Position numbers and translations under genes: made by a program. The notes under the pieces are model-generated. The model had not been told where the DNA came from. It did no database searches and saw only the letters and a list, made by a program, of their open reading frames with translations. Below, piece by piece: positions 61,039-64,000 of a stretch of 64,000 nucleotides of DNA. The stretch is from positions 164,448 through 228,447 of the forward strand of contig SUWD01000002.1 of the NCBI GenBank assembly GCA_015061685.1. The letters run 5' to 3'. Positions within the stretch are counted from its first letter, which is position 1; the number at the start of each line of letters is the position of its first letter. Source of the DNA: Lentisphaerota bacterium. GTDB lineage: Bacteria > Verrucomicrobiota > Lentisphaeria > Victivallales > Victivallaceae.

Positions 61039-61800
61039 TTATCTGACCGCAAAGCCGCAGCGTTTGAGTTCAGCTTTCAATTCCGGGATATCGATCATGT
61101 GGAAGTGAAACACCGATGCTGCCAACAGGATTTCAGCTCCGGCTTGAGCAGCTTCGATAAAATGTTCCATCTTCCCTGCTCCGCCTGAAGCAACGATCTT
61201 TGCAGAGCAGCTCTGTGCCATTGCCCGGATCACCGGCAGATCATAACCGGTTTTAGCTCCGTCGCCGGCTTTGCTGGTCGGCAGAATAACTTTCACCCCG
61301 AAGTCATCGACCTTTTTAGCGAAATCGACCGCATCAGCACCGGTGGCAGTTCTGCCGCCGTCAATGTAAACCTCATATCCGGAGGGCATTGCCGGATTCA
61401 CATCCAGGTCGATAGCCACGGTGATTGCATCGACACCGAATTCGGCAATCAGCTCCCGGATCAACTCCGGACGGCGGAATGCCGCACTGCTGGTGGATAC
61501 TTTATTCGCTCCGGCAGCCAAAACACTGCGGGCTGATTCTACATCCCGGATACCGCCGCCGACAGTGAAAGGCACGGTACAGACATCTGCCACCTTACGG
61601 ACAACTTCAGTAAGTGTATCGCGTTTTTCAACAGTGGCAGTAATATCCAGCAAAGCCAATTCATCAGCACCGGCACGACAGTATGCCAATGCACACGCAA
61701 CGGGATCACCGGCATCGGCGATATCCACGAAATGCACACCTTTGACTACCCGTCCGGCCTGCATATCCAAACACGGCATAATTGAAATTTGCTTACTCAT
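61039..61800 (-). CDS. hisF: Imidazole glycerol phosphate synthase subunit HisF
   Basis: This 253-residue (beta/alpha)8 protein is the cyclase subunit that, with the HisH glutaminase, makes IGP and AICAR in histidine biosynthesis. PCLDMQAGRVVKG carries the catalytic Asp (D12), and PFTVGGGIRDVESARSVLAAGANKVS is the typical phosphate-binding block (split here). The second catalytic Asp is in AIDLD. The ATG at 61800 (AGAGG 8 nt upstream) was preferred to a GTG at 61809. HisH, HisA and other his genes are not in the window, an unusual isolation. Confidence 0.93.
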   Translation of the reverse strand: MSKQISIMPCLDMQAGRVVKGVHFVDIADAGDPVACALAYCRAGADELALLDITATVEKRDTLTEVVRKVADVCTVPFTVGGGIRDVESARSVLAAGANKVSTSSAAFRRPELIRELIAEFGVDAITVAIDLDVNPAMPSGYEVYIDGGRTATGADAVDFAKKVDDFGVKVILPTSKAGDGAKTGYDLPVIRAMAQSCSAKIVASGGAGKMEHFIEAAQAGAEILLAASVFHFHMIDIPELKAELKRCGFAVR

Positions 61801-61833
61801 TACTGACACCTCTGAAATACTCTGACTTCCTAA

Positions 61834-62997
61834 TCAACGCCGGGGAAGTCTTTCCGGTTCTTCTGTAACGACCTTCTGCAGCCACTCCACATTGGGGAAG
61901 TAGTCCAGATAGAAAGATTTAATCAAAGTCTCAAGACCTTTGGTTCCGTATTCCCAATCAAGCACCTTGTCACCGAGAGCGGCACGGACATTGCTCTGAT
62001 CGAAAACGATATCGCTGCTGAAATACGGGAAAAGATCTCCCACAAAGCGGGTGATAAGAGAAGTTGCCTGACTGTCAACTTTATTCTCCGCACTGACGGA
62101 AACACCATCCAGACGGAGGATCTTGCATACAGAATCCTCAATCTGACGGGTCGTCACCGGACTGTCACCGGTAATGTGATAACCGGTATTGGTCACCGGC
62201 AGCTGGAAAAGAGCGGTGATCGCTTCCTGCACATAGTCGATCGGTACGAAATAGACGTGCTGGGAAGGTTCAGCGGAGAAGTTGATCTCCATATCGACAT
62301 ACTCGACCGGATTGAGACCGAGTTTGGAGCAGCGGTGGCTCTTGACTTTGCCGAGGAATTCAAGAATACGGTAGAAAGCAAGCGGCTTGCGGATCCTGCC
62401 GTCGGAACGGCGTCCGGTGATGATCGCCGGACGGTAAACCGAGAAAGGAATTCCGGATTCACGAACCAGATATTCGCCTTTGAATTTACTCTCCTCATAA
62501 GGATTGTTGAATCCGTTGTCGATCGGAGCCTGCTCCAGAGCGGTACCCCGGAGCTTACCGGCGACATAAGCGGTGCCGACATAGTGGAATTCTTTAACAT
62601 TCAGCAATTTAGCGAGAGCGACCATATTTTTGGTACCCTCGTAATTGATCCGGAAAACTTTTCCGGTGGGGTCTTTACCGAGGTTGACATCCGCCGCACA
62701 GTGGAAAACGATATTCACACCGGCAAGGGTTTCATTTTTCGCCAGTTCTTCAGGAACGATAGTGGCAACATCGCCCTCAACGACCTGAATCTTTTTCAGC
62801 ACATCTTCGGCAATCTCCGGGCAGCCGTCAAAAGCACACTCGTCCCGGATAATGGAATCCACCCGCTGAGCAGCAGTTCTGCCGCCGCCGGAGCGGACCA
62901 GACAGACGATCTCATAATCTTTGCGTTCACGCAGCAATGCCACGACAAACGCACTGCCAACCAAGCCGGTAATACCTGTAACCAAAATTTTATTCAT
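61834..62997 (-). CDS. NAD(P)-dependent SDR-family reductase, thioester reductase-like
   Basis: This 387-residue protein belongs to the extended SDR superfamily, close to the Male_sterile/thioester reductase group (PF07993-like). Motifs are the Rossmann GITGLVGS at about 8-15, HCAADVNLG and a catalytic YEESKFKGE (Y-x-x-x-K) with VGTAYVAG. PFSVYRPAIITG is also typical. It may reduce an acyl-CoA or acyl-carrier-bound fatty acid, but a sugar epimerase role is not excluded. It starts a unit with hisF (33 bp gap) and has an excellent promoter. Confidence 0.82.
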   Translation of the reverse strand: MNKILVTGITGLVGSAFVVALLRERKDYEIVCLVRSGGGRTAAQRVDSIIRDECAFDGCPEIAEDVLKKIQVVEGDVATIVPEELAKNETLAGVNIVFHCAADVNLGKDPTGKVFRINYEGTKNMVALAKLLNVKEFHYVGTAYVAGKLRGTALEQAPIDNGFNNPYEESKFKGEYLVRESGIPFSVYRPAIITGRRSDGRIRKPLAFYRILEFLGKVKSHRCSKLGLNPVEYVDMEINFSAEPSQHVYFVPIDYVQEAITALFQLPVTNTGYHITGDSPVTTRQIEDSVCKILRLDGVSVSAENKVDSQATSLITRFVGDLFPYFSSDIVFDQSNVRAALGDKVLDWEYGTKGLETLIKSFYLDYFPNVEWLQKVVTEEPERLPRR

Positions 62998-63064
62998 TAC
63001 GAAACACCTGTTTTGAGCGGCGGCACAAACATACGTTTTAATTCCCCGGAAACTGTCAAACGCC

Positions 63065-63121
63065 GCAAACTGTTAACCTTTTTATCCCGGTTTTTTCATG
63101 CAATACATGCAACTTGTTAAC
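63065..63121 (-). repeat. Direct repeats in the SDR gene leader
   Basis: GTTAACAAGTTGC (63121-63109 on the minus strand) and GTTAACAGTTTGC (63077-63065) match at 11 of 13 bases, with centres 44 bp apart. The first spans the predicted transcription start of the SDR-hisF unit, so this may be an operator pair. Confidence 0.35.
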
Positions 63122-63148
63122 TATACACCACATTTGTTTTTTTGTCAA
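63120..63148 (-). promoter_or_regulatory. Promoter of the SDR-hisF-ftsQ unit
   Basis: TTGACA (63148-63143), a 17-bp spacer and TATAGT (63125-63120) on the minus strand. The leader is about 115 nt and contains two near-identical 13-bp direct repeats. Confidence 0.7.
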
Positions 63149-63263
63149 GTCACAAGCAGGTCAGAGAGCGTATTTTTACCCAAAATATTCCATCACTGCC
63201 CCGGCAAAAAAGGGAGACACACGCCTGTCGAACCAAACAAATGTGCGTTGCGGAGTCGGATTT

Positions 63264-63671
63264 TCACTCGACCAGAGCTTCTCTTTCCCGTTTGTATTTC
63301 GTATCCTGAGGCATTGCCCCTTTCCCGGCATTGATCACCTCATCCTTTGTCTCCTTGAGCGAAGACATACCCTTTTTGAATTTGGCATCCACCGTCTTGC
63401 GGTTTTGGGTGTAGAAATACCATATTCCTGCCATCAGGAGCAGAACGATGACGAACCAGACAAATTTACGCAGTGCGGATCTGCGGTCAACTTTTCCGGA
63501 AGTCTCAATAACATCGACCGCCCGGATCCGGGAAGCCTCTCCCTTTTGGCGGCACTCATCGGAACAGTATATTCTCCCGTTGAAATCCATTGCACACTCA
63601 TCACACAAGGGCTTGCCGCAAGCGGCACAAACTGTTGTCGTATTCCGGTCCGGATGTTTCAAGCAAACCAT
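63264..63671 (-). CDS. Small zinc-finger membrane protein, unknown function
   Basis: This 135-residue protein starts with a zinc-ribbon/B-box-like region (CLKHPDRNTTTVCAACGKPL then CDECAMDF and YCSDEC), followed by one membrane helix (FVWFVIVLLLMAGIWYFY) at about 75-95 and a charged tail. It could sit at the inner membrane with the zinc finger in the cytoplasm. No family is recognised with confidence. I chose the ATG at 63671 (AGGAGG 8 nt upstream). It is a single gene with a perfect promoter. Confidence 0.78.
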   Translation of the reverse strand: MVCLKHPDRNTTTVCAACGKPLCDECAMDFNGRIYCSDECRQKGEASRIRAVDVIETSGKVDRRSALRKFVWFVIVLLLMAGIWYFYTQNRKTVDAKFKKGMSSLKETKDEVINAGKGAMPQDTKYKREREALVE

Positions 63672-63704
63672 AAATTGACCTCCTGATGTTATTATTTCAG
63701 CCGG

Positions 63705-63722
63705 GCAGCACTCAAATGCTGC
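63705..63722. repeat. Short hairpin in the zinc-finger gene leader
   Basis: GCAGCA and TGCTGC arms with a 6-nt loop lie between the -10 box and the AGGAGG ribosome-binding site of the gene at 63264. It may stabilise the mRNA 5' end or serve as a binding site. Confidence 0.3.
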
Positions 63723-63728
63723 GGTAAA

Positions 63729-63757
63729 ATTATAGCACCGCAACGTCCTTTTGTCAA
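63729..63757 (-). promoter_or_regulatory. Consensus promoter of the zinc-finger protein gene
   Basis: TTGACA (63757-63752), a 17-bp spacer and TATAAT (63734-63729) on the minus strand, a perfect sigma70 consensus, with the start codon about 57 nt downstream of the -10. Confidence 0.8.
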
Positions 63758-63813
63758 ACGGAAAGTTTCATTTTTCGCAAAAAAACATTTCAAATTCAAA
63801 CTGCAAAACCGGA

Positions 63814-64000
63814 TCATGATACATTTTTCCATGTTGCCGGATCGAGCGGGTCGAATTTTGTTTTCGGCTTGGGAGAGGGTATTTTCTTTTTCACCCAGAC
63901 TGCCGGGTCAAAGTTGTAATGCCTTTCGCTGAAGAACTTTACGGCATCGGTGATAAATCTCTTTTCCTCCCAGCTTTCCGTTGCCGAAGCGTAAGCAGAC
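63814..64000 (-). CDS. C-terminal end of a gene running off the window
   Basis: A minus-strand frame enters from base 64000 and ends at TGA (63816-63814). About 61 codons are visible, with a natural residue mix including WEEKRFITDAVKFFSERHY, FDPAVWVKKK and FDPLDPATWKNVS. The two repeated FDP...W segments suggest a short repeat or a peptide-binding tail. No family can be assigned from this fragment. Codon use matches neighbouring genes. It ends about 55 bp upstream of the promoter of the zinc-finger protein gene, on the same strand. Confidence 0.6.
   Translation of the reverse strand, partial: SAYASATESWEEKRFITDAVKFFSERHYNFDPAVWVKKKIPSPKPKTKFDPLDPATWKNVS

Overview
The window looks like chromosomal DNA from an anaerobic, fermentative Gram-negative bacterium. 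The best fit is the Lentisphaerota (Victivallis-like) within the PVC group; this is an inference from gene content, because no rRNA gene is present. Supporting signs are two secreted pseudopilin-like proteins with [22 protein letters not shown] N-termini (one with an H-X9-DG motif), DUF4838 and GHL6-type glycoside hydrolases, a PF09820-like AAA ATPase/nuclease, V-type ATPase subunits I and K, HydF, many lipoproteins, and an RND pump. No tRNA, rRNA, CRISPR array, prophage or insertion sequence was seen.

Layout. 1-7951 (+): the C-terminal part of HydF, then a gene set matching the Stn type of electron-bifurcating transhydrogenase (NuoE-like, NuoF-like and a 2Fe-2S/NfnB-like/4Fe-4S fusion), running on into mtaB, a lipoprotein gene and rsmG. 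7968-9521 (-): a stand-alone AAA-ATPase-like/PD-(D/E)XK gene. 9700-15822 (-): a lacI-GHL6-DUF4838-pseudopilin operon with a near-consensus promoter and a palindrome starting at the predicted +1. 16192-17672 (-): two AT-rich genes of unknown function. 17803-18089: first copy of a 287-bp structured repeat. 18249-26091 (+): one apparent operon for a zinc-type ABC importer, a TPR lipoprotein, DnaG primase, a lipoprotein and three secreted CBM9-like proteins. 26141-35554 (-): lipoate ligase; V-ATPase K and I; then a five-gene operon (GHMP/glucuronokinase-like kinase, galU, DEAD-box helicase, MFS transporter, proA). 35751-39179 (+): an orphan DppB-like permease, possibly leaderless, and a U32 peptidase-family protein. 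39202-39489: second repeat copy, about 97% identical. 39500-43834: two hydrolases, a serine hydrolase and a GpsA-like dehydrogenase. 44092-51372 (+): a second glycan locus (WbsX/GH99-like, GH39-like lipoprotein, pseudopilin, a 989-residue CBM9-containing protein, AraC regulator). 51380-55032: metallophosphoesterase, argD, argF, mntP. 55050-59951 (-): RND pump, adaptor and a secreted coiled-coil protein. 60110-64000 (-): FtsQ-like protein, HisF, an SDR-family reductase, a zinc-finger membrane protein, and the C-terminal end of a gene that runs off the window.

How the genes work together. Two separate loci each combine a transcriptional regulator, glycoside-hydrolase-like enzymes and a pseudopilin, which suggests a recurring glycan-utilisation design different from the SusCD type. 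The Stn-like complex would link ferredoxin, NAD and NADP pools during sugar fermentation. The kinase/GalU pair could make UDP-glucuronate from free glucuronate. Promoters that can be read by eye are mostly TTGNNN, 17 bp, TATATT or TATAAT. The most notable unexplained elements are the dispersed structured repeat, the pseudopilin-linked glycan loci and the large CBM9-containing protein.
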